A stretch of 9,865 nucleotides of DNA from Thermogutta sp. (GTDB lineage Bacteria > Planctomycetota > Planctomycetia > Pirellulales > Thermoguttaceae), in assembly GCF_014359955.1 (NCBI RefSeq), contig NZ_JACIYL010000080.1:1-9865 (forward strand), in the 5' to 3' direction. Below, piece by piece: positions 1-6,067 of this stretch. A model generated the notes under the pieces. It saw only the letters and a list, made by a program, of their open reading frames with translations, was not told the origin of the DNA and did no database searches. Positions within the stretch are counted from its first letter, which is position 1; every line of letters starts with the position of its first letter. A program made the position numbers and the translations under genes.

Positions 1-182
1 ATGTCCGCTTTCAGGTCCCTAAATGCACACGCCTCACGTGTGCAGCCTGGCGTGTCATCCTTCGGATAGAAATAGAGTACCACCGGCCGACCACGAAGAC
101 TCTTCAGATGGATCGTTTCGCCTGTGTCGGAAGGCAATGTAAAGTCAGGGGCTTCCACTCCCGCTTCAAGCCAGTCAGCCAT
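1..182 (-). CDS. bcp: Bcp-type peroxiredoxin (thioredoxin-dependent thiol peroxidase), 5' part only
   Basis: Translating the minus strand from the ATG at 182-180 gives 60 residues before the window ends. The segment [19 protein letters not shown] (residues 34-52) is the hallmark of the Bcp/PrxQ family. Cys47 in TPGCT is the peroxidatic cysteine, and Cys52, five residues on, sits where the resolving cysteine of atypical two-cysteine Bcp proteins lies. Family members are cytoplasmic and reduce hydrogen and organic peroxides at the expense of thioredoxin. The N-terminal APDFTLP motif (residues 11-17) is also typical. The start is supported by a strong ribosome binding site, GGAGGAAG on the minus strand at 187-194, a few bases upstream. 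The family is usually about 150-160 residues, so some 60% of the gene lies outside the window. It is transcribed away from aroF and shares no obvious functional link with it. Confidence 0.93.
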   Translation of the reverse strand, partial: MADWLEAGVEAPDFTLPSDTGETIHLKSLRGRPVVLYFYPKDDTPGCTREACAFRDLKAD

Positions 183-661
183 CGATCTTCCTCCGACTTA
201 CTTCGAGAGACTTTGCTGCTTGGTCACCACCTCACGCAATGAGCGCTGCATAACCTGGGAGACGGCATGAGCGGAGACAAACTCCCGAGGTTATTGCCGC
301 GGATGGAATCTTTCTGCTCGTCACCACCGGAAGGATGGCCCGTCGCGTCGGACCGACAATCCGGTCCCATTTTCTGTGCCAGCTTGAGGAATTATAGACG
401 CCGGGGCAAAGGTGCGTCGTGGACAGGCAGCCTCCACCAGGAACAGGACGAGGAATAATACGAGCGGTGCGCAAAGAGACCTGACCCAAATTGACGTTGG
501 CAACGGACGGGGGAACCCTGGCATCTGGTTTATACAGCCCCGAGGCCCGATTCGGTCGGCAAGAGCCAAGATGGCTGCCCTGGTTGATGATCGCCCCTAC
601 GGGATGGGATGGGACTCTGAATAATTGATGGCGGCTGGGGAATATTCACTTTTCCCTCTAC
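183..661. other. Non-coding gap between bcp and the aro promoter
   Basis: I see no convincing gene here. Short open frames exist on both strands but lack ribosome binding sites and family resemblance. Two weak signals are present. The minus strand has a perfect TATAAT at 391-396, without a good -35 box, which could start a transcript reading toward bcp with a leader of about 200 bases. An inverted repeat with 6-bp arms (350-355 and 362-367, six-base loop) is followed on the plus strand by CATTTTC; it may be a weak terminator or a hairpin in the bcp leader. Confidence 0.5.
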
Positions 662-690
662 TTGCAAAGCGAGCGATACGATTATATGAT
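662..690 (+). promoter_or_regulatory. Sigma70-type promoter for the aroF leader transcript
   Basis: A -35 box TTGCAA (662-667, four of six consensus bases) and a -10 box TATGAT (685-690, five of six) are separated by exactly 17 bases. Transcription would begin near 697, leaving about 30 untranslated bases before the leader ORF at 727. That is a layout close to the classical trp leader. The prediction comes from sequence alone, but the spacing and its position just before the leader peptide support it. Confidence 0.62.
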
Positions 691-726
691 AGGCTAGGAT
701 TCTCAAAGTGCAGTCCTTTGGTGCGT

Positions 727-801
727 ATGATGAACCGCGTCTGGTCCTACTACCGGTTTTACTTTAGCCCGCCTGGTTGCGGGGCCGGTGGAGGTCCATA
801 A
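727..801 (+). CDS. Aromatic leader peptide (24 codons, Trp/Tyr/Phe-rich) of the aroF attenuator
   Basis: An ORF from tandem ATGs (727 and 730) to TAA at 799-801 encodes 24 residues. Residues 6-13 read WSYYRFYF: one Trp (742-744), three Tyr (748-753 and 760-762) and two Phe (757-759 and 763-765), so six of eight codons specify the end products of the pathway. The tail is Pro/Gly-rich and lies over the bases that form the antiterminator. A GGTG at 720-723, part of the GGAGGTGA consensus, is a modest ribosome binding site for either ATG. By analogy with TrpL and PheL the peptide itself need have no function: the ribosome's progress through its aromatic codons would sense charged tRNA(Trp), tRNA(Tyr) and tRNA(Phe). 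It sits between a good promoter and an intrinsic terminator ahead of DAHP synthase. The function is inferred from composition and context, since such peptides are not conserved in sequence. Confidence 0.82.
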   Translation: MMNRVWSYYRFYFSPPGCGAGGGP

Positions 802-863
802 ACGGTTCGAATCATAACCGAAAGAAACCCCAGCCCTGGCAACCAAAAAAGGTTACCAGGGCT
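747..863 (+). promoter_or_regulatory. Ribosome-mediated transcription attenuator of aroF (alternative RNA folds)
   Basis: Three competing structures can be paired by hand. (1) Protector: 747-756 pairs with 785-794 (seven consecutive pairs including one G-U, a mismatch, then two more), enclosing a hairpin of 768-772 (CCCGC) with 779-783 (GCGGG) and a six-base loop. (2) Antiterminator: 775-785 (GGTTGCGGGGC) pairs with 833-844, giving six pairs, one bulged base (838), then five pairs including one G-U. (3) Terminator: 832-844 pairs with 851-863. A ribosome stalled on the Trp/Tyr/Phe codons (742-765) would melt the protector, free 775-785 and let the antiterminator block the terminator. Normal translation, or none, would leave the protector and terminator. 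A further small hairpin, CGGTT 803-807 with AACCG 816-820, lies between. Folding energies were not computed. Confidence 0.72.
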
Positions 864-871
864 TTTTGTTT
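832..871 (+). terminator. Intrinsic terminator inside the aroF leader (attenuator stem)
   Basis: The arms AGCCCTGGCAACC (832-844) and GGTTACCAGGGCT (851-863) pair over 12 positions with one C-A mismatch (840/855) around a loop of six adenines. They are followed at once by TTTTTGTTT (863-871, the first T paired in the stem). This is a textbook rho-independent terminator. It lies 69 bases before the aroF start and after only a 24-codon ORF, so it would cut off aroF rather than end an upstream gene. That position is why it is read as an attenuator. Confidence 0.9.
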
Positions 872-939
872 GGAATTGGGGGTCTGGATCGTTAATGCCA
901 CATCGACCTGGGTGACCAAGCGCGAAAGGAGACTGAGTC

Positions 940-1980
940 ATGATTGTTGTCATGCAGAAGGGAGCCACAGAGCACGAGATCAACTACGTCGTCGAACGCG
1001 TGCAATCCCTCGGACTGCGTCCCCACGTCATTCATGGGACGGAACGGACTGTCATAGCGGCCATTGGCGACAAGCGGGACGAGCACCGTGCCTCTCTAGA
1101 AAGCTGTCCGGGCGTGGCCGAGGTGATTCCCATTCTGGCACCCTACAAGGTAGCGAGTTTGGAGGTCAAACCTGAACGTACCGTGGTACGTGTGGGGCCA
1201 TTCATAGCTGGAAATTCCCACATTGGCGTGATTGCGGGGCCCTGCTCTGTTGAGACCGAAGAGCAGACCTTGTCCACAGCACGGGCGGTCAAAGCTGCCG
1301 GAGCCACGGCGCTTCGGGGTGGTGCGTTCAAACCACGGACGAGTCCCTACAGTTTCCAGGGACTTAAAGAAGAGGGGCTTAAAATACTCGCTGCCGCCCG
1401 GGAAGAGACCGGCCTGCCCATCGTGACCGAAGTGATCACACCAGCCGATGTTCCCGTAGTGGCCAAATACGCGGACATTCTGCAAATCGGGGCGCGCAAC
1501 ATGCAGAATTACCGGCTTTTGGAAGAGGCAGGCTGTGCGGGCAAGCCGGTTCTTCTCAAGCGCGGTCCGGCAGCCACCGCGGAGGAGCTTCTGCTGGCGG
1601 CGGAATACATTCTGAACACGGGCAATCACAACGTGATCCTCTGCGAACGGGGAATCCGCACGTTCGAGTCGCACACACGGTACACGCTTTCCCTGGCGAC
1701 GGTCGTTTGGCTGCACCAGAGGACGCATCTTCCCGTCATTGTGGACCCGAGCCACGGCACAGGACACAGCGCGTTGGTGCCCCAGATGGCTGCCGCAGCC
1801 GTCGCTGCAGGTGCGGATGGGCTTATCATTGAAGTGCACCCACGGCCGGAAATGGCCCTCAGCGACGGTTTTCAGTCTCTTACGTTCGAGCAGTTCGAAA
1901 CCACGATGGAACTTTGCCGAAAAGTGGCGGAGGCTTTGGGCAGAGTTCTGGGGGCAGGCGTTCCCGCCACGTGTCAGTGA
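940..1980 (+). CDS. aroF: 3-deoxy-7-phosphoheptulonate (DAHP) synthase, type I-beta with N-terminal regulatory domain
   Basis: The 346-residue product catalyses the first committed step of the shikimate pathway, condensing phosphoenolpyruvate with erythrose 4-phosphate to DAHP in the cytoplasm. Residues 1-70 form the ferredoxin-like (ACT-type) domain, with [12 protein letters not shown] at 33-44, and the TIM barrel follows. Catalytic motifs are visible: IAGPCSVE (98-105), [17 protein letters not shown] (125-141), QIGARNMQN (182-190), LLKRG (205-209), [11 protein letters not shown] (233-243), VDPSH (268-272) and IIEVHP (296-301). Metal ligands are Cys102, His272, Glu298 and Asp309, at the same numbers as I recall for the Thermotoga maritima enzyme, whose N-terminal domain binds tyrosine for feedback inhibition. 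AGGAG at 927-931, eight bases upstream, fixes the start. Expression is probably governed by the leader attenuator just upstream, so control is likely both transcriptional and allosteric. Chorismate mutase is not fused. Confidence 0.97.
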   Translation: MIVVMQKGATEHEINYVVERVQSLGLRPHVIHGTERTVIAAIGDKRDEHRASLESCPGVAEVIPILAPYKVASLEVKPERTVVRVGPFIAGNSHIGVIAGPCSVETEEQTLSTARAVKAAGATALRGGAFKPRTSPYSFQGLKEEGLKILAAAREETGLPIVTEVITPADVPVVAKYADILQIGARNMQNYRLLEEAGCAGKPVLLKRGPAATAEELLLAAEYILNTGNHNVILCERGIRTFESHTRYTLSLATVVWLHQRTHLPVIVDPSHGTGHSALVPQMAAAAVAAGADGLIIEVHPRPEMALSDGFQSLTFEQFETTMELCRKVAEALGRVLGAGVPATCQ

Positions 1981-2090
1981 ATGAAGGACACGCAGGGTAA
2001 GTCAACGCGGCCTGGCGGAAGAATCGTGCCGCCCGGCAAGTGGCTTGTCCCTTAATCCTGGACGGCCCGCTCGTTTTGCAGGCCCGACTT

Positions 2091-2099
2091 TGCTATATT
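2091..2099 (+). promoter_or_regulatory. Extended -10 promoter candidate for the aldehyde dehydrogenase
   Basis: TGCTATATT at 2091-2099 combines a TATATT -10 box (five of six) with the TGn extension that can compensate for a weak -35. The bases 17 upstream (TCGTTT) are a poor -35. Initiation would fall near 2106, about 80 bases before the start codon. The gap 1981-2187 shows no clear terminator for aroF, so read-through from aroF is also possible. Confidence 0.4.
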
Positions 2100-2187
2100 G
2101 TGGACGAACTGTCGGTGTGGGGCGTCCGCGGCCTACTCTCTTCTGCGGAACTTATATGGGGAAAACTTTGTGACGGAGGACCCGCTT

Positions 2188-3681
2188 ATGGCTATCGCGG
2201 AATTCGATCTTCTGCCGGAAGTTCGGGAATTTCTCGAAAAGAAGCGCTTTGGTGGCGTGATCGGTAGCAAAGAGGTTTTCTCCCAGAAGGGAGAGACCTT
2301 CGTGACCCGCGATCCCGGGACGGGTGAGGTGTTGGCCGAGGTCGATAATATGCAACCAGAAGAGGTAGACCAGGCCATCAATGCTGCGTGGAAGGCGTTC
2401 CGCGAGAGCGGCTGGCCTACAATGACCGCCCACGAGCGGGGTGCGTTGCTTCATCGGTGGGTCGAAGCGGTGGAGAAGCGGAAGCGGGTGCTTGCCCAGA
2501 TCGAGGCGCTCGATTGTGGAAAGATCTATCGGCAGGCTGAGGCAGACGTTCAGAATTTTATTGACACCATGCGTTACTTCATCGAGATGTCGCTTCACAT
2601 CGAGCGCCGTGCTACTCTGGCGGTGCCGCGGTATGAGGCATACTCGTACCGCGCGCCATGGGGTCCCTGTGGGTTCATTTTTCCGTGGAATTTTCCCATT
2701 TTGCTCGTGGGCTGGGGAATTGCACCGGCTCTGGCTGCAGGGAACACGGTTGTTATCAAACCAGCGGAGGACACGCCGCTGTCCACGCTGTTTGTGGCTC
2801 ATCTGGCGAAAGAGGCCGGTATTCCCGACGGCGTCATTAACGTGATTCCCGGCATTGGTGAAATCACCGGGGCGGCCCTGGCACGGCATCCGGGTTTAAG
2901 GCGAATGTCCTTCACAGGATCGCCAGAGGTGGGCCGATTGGTTGCGGAGGCCTGTGGCCGGAACCTGGTTCCGGTAAAGCTGGAATTGGGCGGGAAGGGA
3001 GCTGCCGTCGTCTTCGACGACGTGGATCTGTCCGACACTGTGGAAAAACTGGTACGGGCTGTTACGTTCCATTGTGGGCAGGTCTGTTGTACAGCCACGC
3101 GATGGATCATTCAGAAATCGATCTATGACAAATTCGTAGAGCAGGCTGTGGAGCGGCTGCGGTCCCTGAAGATCGGTCATGAATTGGAGCCCCGAGTCGA
3201 TGTGGGACCGGTCGTCAACGAAAAGCAGAAGAAGCGAATCCTTTCCTATATCGAGCGCGGGCGGCAAGAGGGGGCTGAGGTGATCCTTGAGGGGGGTGAG
3301 GCGGAAGTGCCGGGTAAGAAAGGCTTCTATGTCAAGCCTGCCTTGCTGGCCGGGTCGCTTAAGAATGTTGCGGCGCAAGAGGAGATTTTTGGCCCGGTGG
3401 CCTACCTGACTCCCTTCGATGACGAGCAGGACGCTATTGCCAAAGCGAACGATACGGACTACGGTCTGGCCAACAGCGTGTGGACGAGCGATTTGGAAAG
3501 GGCTCGTCGCGTGGCGGAAGCTATGGAGGCTGCCAATAGCTGGATCAATGCCCATAACCTTTTCCCTCACGGAGTGCCCTACGCCGGGATTAAGAAAAGC
3601 GGGCTGGGCGGCGGCGTCCTCTCCGAACAGACGTTCTTTGATTATTTGCGCAGCACGTCTGTCGTCCGACCGCTGGTGTGA
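2188..3681 (+). CDS. NAD(P)-dependent aldehyde dehydrogenase family protein
   Basis: The protein has 497 residues from the ATG at 2188, the usual length for the classical aldehyde dehydrogenase family. These enzymes oxidise an aldehyde to its carboxylic acid through a thioester on cysteine. Visible features are the FPWNFP motif with oxyanion-hole Asn168 (165-170), VVIKPAEDTP (188-197) and FTGSPEVG (242-249) for cofactor binding, general base Glu266 in LELGGK (265-270), GQVCC with catalytic Cys300 (297-301), and EEIFGPV with Glu399 (398-404). The frame is open 30 codons further upstream, but GGAGGA at 2175-2180, seven bases before this ATG, decides the start; the extra N-terminal residues do not resemble the family. 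The physiological substrate cannot be read from the sequence. Betaine aldehyde, phenylacetaldehyde or a general fatty or sugar aldehyde are all possible, and the neighbours give no hint. Confidence 0.95.
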   Translation: MAIAEFDLLPEVREFLEKKRFGGVIGSKEVFSQKGETFVTRDPGTGEVLAEVDNMQPEEVDQAINAAWKAFRESGWPTMTAHERGALLHRWVEAVEKRKRVLAQIEALDCGKIYRQAEADVQNFIDTMRYFIEMSLHIERRATLAVPRYEAYSYRAPWGPCGFIFPWNFPILLVGWGIAPALAAGNTVVIKPAEDTPLSTLFVAHLAKEAGIPDGVINVIPGIGEITGAALARHPGLRRMSFTGSPEVGRLVAEACGRNLVPVKLELGGKGAAVVFDDVDLSDTVEKLVRAVTFHCGQVCCTATRWIIQKSIYDKFVEQAVERLRSLKIGHELEPRVDVGPVVNEKQKKRILSYIERGRQEGAEVILEGGEAEVPGKKGFYVKPALLAGSLKNVAAQEEIFGPVAYLTPFDDEQDAIAKANDTDYGLANSVWTSDLERARRVAEAMEAANSWINAHNLFPHGVPYAGIKKSGLGGGVLSEQTFFDYLRSTSVVRPLV

Positions 3682-4013
3682 GCAGAGGCCGCCAGATGGT
3701 TCGCGCTTGTGAATAGAGGGGCTCTGATTAAACTGGAGAATGTGTCCGTGTCGCCCGAATGGGGTGATGCCCGGACCGGCTGGGTTACGCCGCTTTGGGC
3801 AGAATCGCTGTTCGTGTGGTAGACTTTCCTTGGTGCAGCTATAATAGGCCACTTTACGGCTCGTGTGAGGGATTCGGCGAGGTAAGGAAAAGGTCTGGTT
3901 GAGAGGCAACGCTCTTTTATGACGGGCAAGCGCCTCGAGGTAATGAATTTGCCCAGTTTGGACGAGCTGAGGTGAGGCACCTTACGGGACGAGCACCTTG
4001 AGGATAGACATCG
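3682..4013. other. Intergenic stretch with a perfect TATAAT box
   Basis: No gene is supported in these 332 bases. A perfect -10 hexamer TATAAT lies at 3840-3845, with no good -35 box at 16-18 bases. If used, it would start a transcript near 3852 with a leader of about 160 bases before the small membrane protein at 4014. No U-tract terminator for the aldehyde dehydrogenase was found. Confidence 0.4.
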
Positions 4014-4196
4014 ATGGGTAAAGGCCTCTGCATCTTCGGAATGGTTGGAAGTGCGCTGTTAATCCTCCTGTTTGGTCTCGACCTGGCCCTCGGAATCCCT
4101 TTTGGACGCGTGAGTGTCGTCATGGATATAGGGTTTATTGCTGCTTCGTTACTGCTGGGCGTCGCCGGCTTCCTTACTTTTCGCGAAATCCCCTGA
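4014..4196 (+). CDS. Small two-helix membrane protein of unknown function
   Basis: This 60-residue protein has no catalytic motif. Two hydrophobic stretches, about residues 5-28 and 36-56, should each span the membrane. They are joined by a short loop containing Arg32 (IPFGRVS), and the C terminus is charged (FREIP). GAGGAT at 4000-4005 gives a reasonable ribosome binding site nine bases or less from the ATG. Pattern and length resemble a family of small hypothetical membrane proteins that I associate with planctomycetes, but I cannot name a function. It stands alone between the aldehyde dehydrogenase and a convergent tetrapyrrole gene, so context does not help. The even hydrophobic pattern, a ribosome binding site and a plausible upstream promoter argue that it is real rather than a chance frame. 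Confidence 0.72.
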   Translation: MGKGLCIFGMVGSALLILLFGLDLALGIPFGRVSVVMDIGFIAASLLLGVAGFLTFREIP

Positions 4197-4354
4197 ATCG
4201 GCTTCCGGCTTTCTATTCTCGCCTCTCGTTTGAACGTTCACACTCGTGTTCTCTCACCGCAATGCTCTGATTCTGTCACTCGTCTTTTTGATGGGTGAAA
4301 ATGCCCAGGAAGCTGCTGTGAAAAGCCCGGCTTCACCGGAAACTCGCTATCGTT

Positions 4355-5911
4355 TCACTGCTGGATGTCACGGTCTCGCCTAACCGCGTTGACGATTGCC
4401 TCGACCACCCCGGGGATCGTGTACGTCCGGGCTTCCGCGGCGGGTTCCAAGCCGTGCTCACGTAGGACAGCCGACGTAATGGGGCTGATGCTGGCGATGC
4501 GGACGCGCGGTAAGTAATTGCCGAAAAGACGGACGACCGCCCCGGCGATGGAGGGGCTCGTGGCGGTGATCCAGTGAATCCGTCCGTCTTTGAGGAGACG
4601 TTCGACTTCCGGGGAAATAGTGGTGACGTCCCGGCTTTCGTAGGCGGCGACCTGATGAACATCCCAACCGCCCCGTCTCAGTTCGTCGTAAAGTACCGGC
4701 CTGCCCCGATTCGCCCGAACGAGCAGGATTTTTCCCCGGGTGGGCAGGCGATTCAGCTCCTCCGCAAGCTTTTCCGCACAAAATTGAGCAGGAACAAGGT
4801 CCGCGCGCAGGCCGAACTGCCCCAACGCGGCTGCGGTTCCGGGGCCGATAACGGCGATGTGCAAACCTCTCAGCCGACGGGCGTCTCCGCCCAGGTGAAA
4901 CAGCCGTTCCATGAAAAATCGCACGCCGTTTCCGCTCGTGAAAACGAGCCACTGATAGGAGTCCAAAGAGGAAATGGCGTCGTCCAGGGGCCGCGGATCA
5001 GAGACCGGAAAGATCTCGATGACCGGATGAATGACCACATGGGCACCAAGAGACTCCAACAGGTTCCGCAATTCGGCGGCTTGCTCCTCGGCTCGGGTAA
5101 TCAGGACGCACTGTCCGAACAGCGGCTGCCGCACATACCACGCTTCGGTTGGAGCTTCACGTGCCGTTTCACCCACGATGATGACAGCGGGTGGTTTGAT
5201 CTGGGCGTGGGCAATGAGTTGAGGAAGCTCGCCAAGAGTCGTCTTGAAGGTTTGCTGATCCGGCCAGCCGCATCGTCTGACCAGCACCGCAGGAGTGGCA
5301 GCGGATTTGCCATGAGCGATGAGTTGTCGCGTCCATTCGGGGGCAGAGCGGACGCCCATGTAATAGATGAGCGTGCCTGGAAACCTCGCCAGAACATCGT
5401 AGTCGAGGTGGCTTTCGCCCTTGTAACTGTGTTCATTTCCCGCAACAAACGCCACGGCGGAAGCCTGGTCCGCGTGTGTCAGCGGGATTTCTGCGAGCGA
5501 GGCAGCCGCCAGGGCTGCGGTGATCCCTGGAATGATGACGGTCGGGATACCTTGCTGTCGCAGGAAAGAAGCCTCCTCAGCAAAGCGGCCGAAAATGAGC
5601 GGATCGCCCCCTTTCAATCGCACCACCGTCTGACCGTCACGCGCCGCTGCGAGGATCAATGCGTTGACTTCCTCCTGGGAAAGAACCCGCCCCTGACTGT
5701 GGTGACCTAGCGGAATCCGTCGCGCCTGCTTGGGAGCATACTCGAGAAGAGCGGGGTCCACCAGATAGTCGTAAATGACGACATCGGCTTTCTGAAGGCA
5801 CTGAATGCCCCACAGGGTGATCAGTCGAGGATCACCCGGCCCCGCCCCCACCAGGTAAACGGTCCCTGGTGAGGTCTTCTCCAATTCCATTCGTTTTTGC
5901 CTATCAGTCAT
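4355..5911 (-). CDS. cobA-hemD: Fused uroporphyrinogen-III C-methyltransferase / uroporphyrinogen-III synthase
   Basis: The 518-residue product joins two tetrapyrrole enzymes. Residues 17-252 are the SAM-dependent methyltransferase (SUMT/CobA), with VYLVGAGPGDPRLIT (18-32), VRLKGGDPLIFGR (97-109) and IPGITAALAAA (127-137); it makes precorrin-2, the precursor of sirohaem and cobalamin. Residues from about 267 to 510 are HemD, which cyclises hydroxymethylbilane to uroporphyrinogen III, with CVLITRAEEQA (268-278), LVFTSGNGV (322-330), AVIGPGTAAAL (353-363) and TATSPS (449-454). The fusion would make uroporphyrinogen III and methylate part of it, placing it at the branch between haem and sirohaem/B12. 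Similar fusions are known in several phyla. The start at 5911 follows a GGGGGT about ten bases upstream; the ATG at codon 8 is an alternative. No other tetrapyrrole gene lies in the window. Confidence 0.94.
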   Translation of the reverse strand: MTDRQKRMELEKTSPGTVYLVGAGPGDPRLITLWGIQCLQKADVVIYDYLVDPALLEYAPKQARRIPLGHHSQGRVLSQEEVNALILAAARDGQTVVRLKGGDPLIFGRFAEEASFLRQQGIPTVIIPGITAALAAASLAEIPLTHADQASAVAFVAGNEHSYKGESHLDYDVLARFPGTLIYYMGVRSAPEWTRQLIAHGKSAATPAVLVRRCGWPDQQTFKTTLGELPQLIAHAQIKPPAVIIVGETAREAPTEAWYVRQPLFGQCVLITRAEEQAAELRNLLESLGAHVVIHPVIEIFPVSDPRPLDDAISSLDSYQWLVFTSGNGVRFFMERLFHLGGDARRLRGLHIAVIGPGTAAALGQFGLRADLVPAQFCAEKLAEELNRLPTRGKILLVRANRGRPVLYDELRRGGWDVHQVAAYESRDVTTISPEVERLLKDGRIHWITATSPSIAGAVVRLFGNYLPRVRIASISPITSAVLREHGLEPAAEARTYTIPGVVEAIVNAVRRDRDIQQ

Positions 5912-5948
5912 CGCAGTGGGACCCCCGAATCGGCCACGGTTTGCTCTG

Positions 5949-5976
5949 TTGAGTTTGGAACTGTTGTGGCTAAAAT
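5949..5976 (+). promoter_or_regulatory. Sigma70-type promoter for the TPR gene
   Basis: TTGAGT (5949-5954) and TAAAAT (5971-5976, five of six) are 16 bases apart. Transcription would start near 5983, leaving about 85 bases before the ATG at 6068. This argues against the further upstream in-frame starts at 5897 and 5975, which lie before or inside the promoter. Confidence 0.45.
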
Positions 5977-6067
5977 GGTAATAGGCAAAATATGGAAAAA
6001 AGTGGTTGGCGGGCGGGTCACACCGCCGGGGGAGTTAGAAACGTTCCTGTTCCTCGTCGAGGCCCAA

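Noticed and set aside
321..569. Minus-strand 82-codon frame with a hydrophobic run like a signal peptide (LVLFLVLFLVEAAC)
   Set aside because: The residue three before the Cys is Glu, which does not fit a lipobox. No ribosome binding site or family resemblance is visible, and the remainder is low-complexity basic sequence.
803..820. GGTTCGAATC resembling a tRNA T-loop
   Set aside because: The bases on either side of the TTCGAAT core do not form a 5-bp T-stem, and no acceptor, D or anticodon arm is visible. The bases instead form a short hairpin within the aroF leader.
2098..2187. 30-codon N-terminal extension of the aldehyde dehydrogenase
   Set aside because: A GGAGGA site placed seven bases before the ATG at 2188 and the normal family length favour the shorter protein; the extension also overlaps the likely -10 box.
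4231..4240. Palindrome TGAACGTTCA as an operator site
   Set aside because: It is a single 10-base palindrome lying after a gene end between convergent genes, with no promoter nearby, so chance is adequate.
4319..4336. Inverted repeat GTGA..AGCC/GGCT..TCAC between the convergent genes as a terminator
   Set aside because: The loop would be a single base with a bulged stem, so a stable hairpin is unlikely; no convincing U-tract follows on either strand.
4574..5710. Long plus-strand frame (378 codons) opposite cobA-hemD
   Set aside because: It is a shadow of the fusion gene. The minus-strand product has clear SUMT and HemD motifs, while this frame has no recognisable domain and odd composition.
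5897..6067. Upstream extension of the TPR protein (starts at 5897 TTG or 5975 ATG)
   Set aside because: The extension overlaps the divergent cobA-hemD start and the probable promoter at 5949-5976, lacks a ribosome binding site, and does not resemble the rest of the protein.
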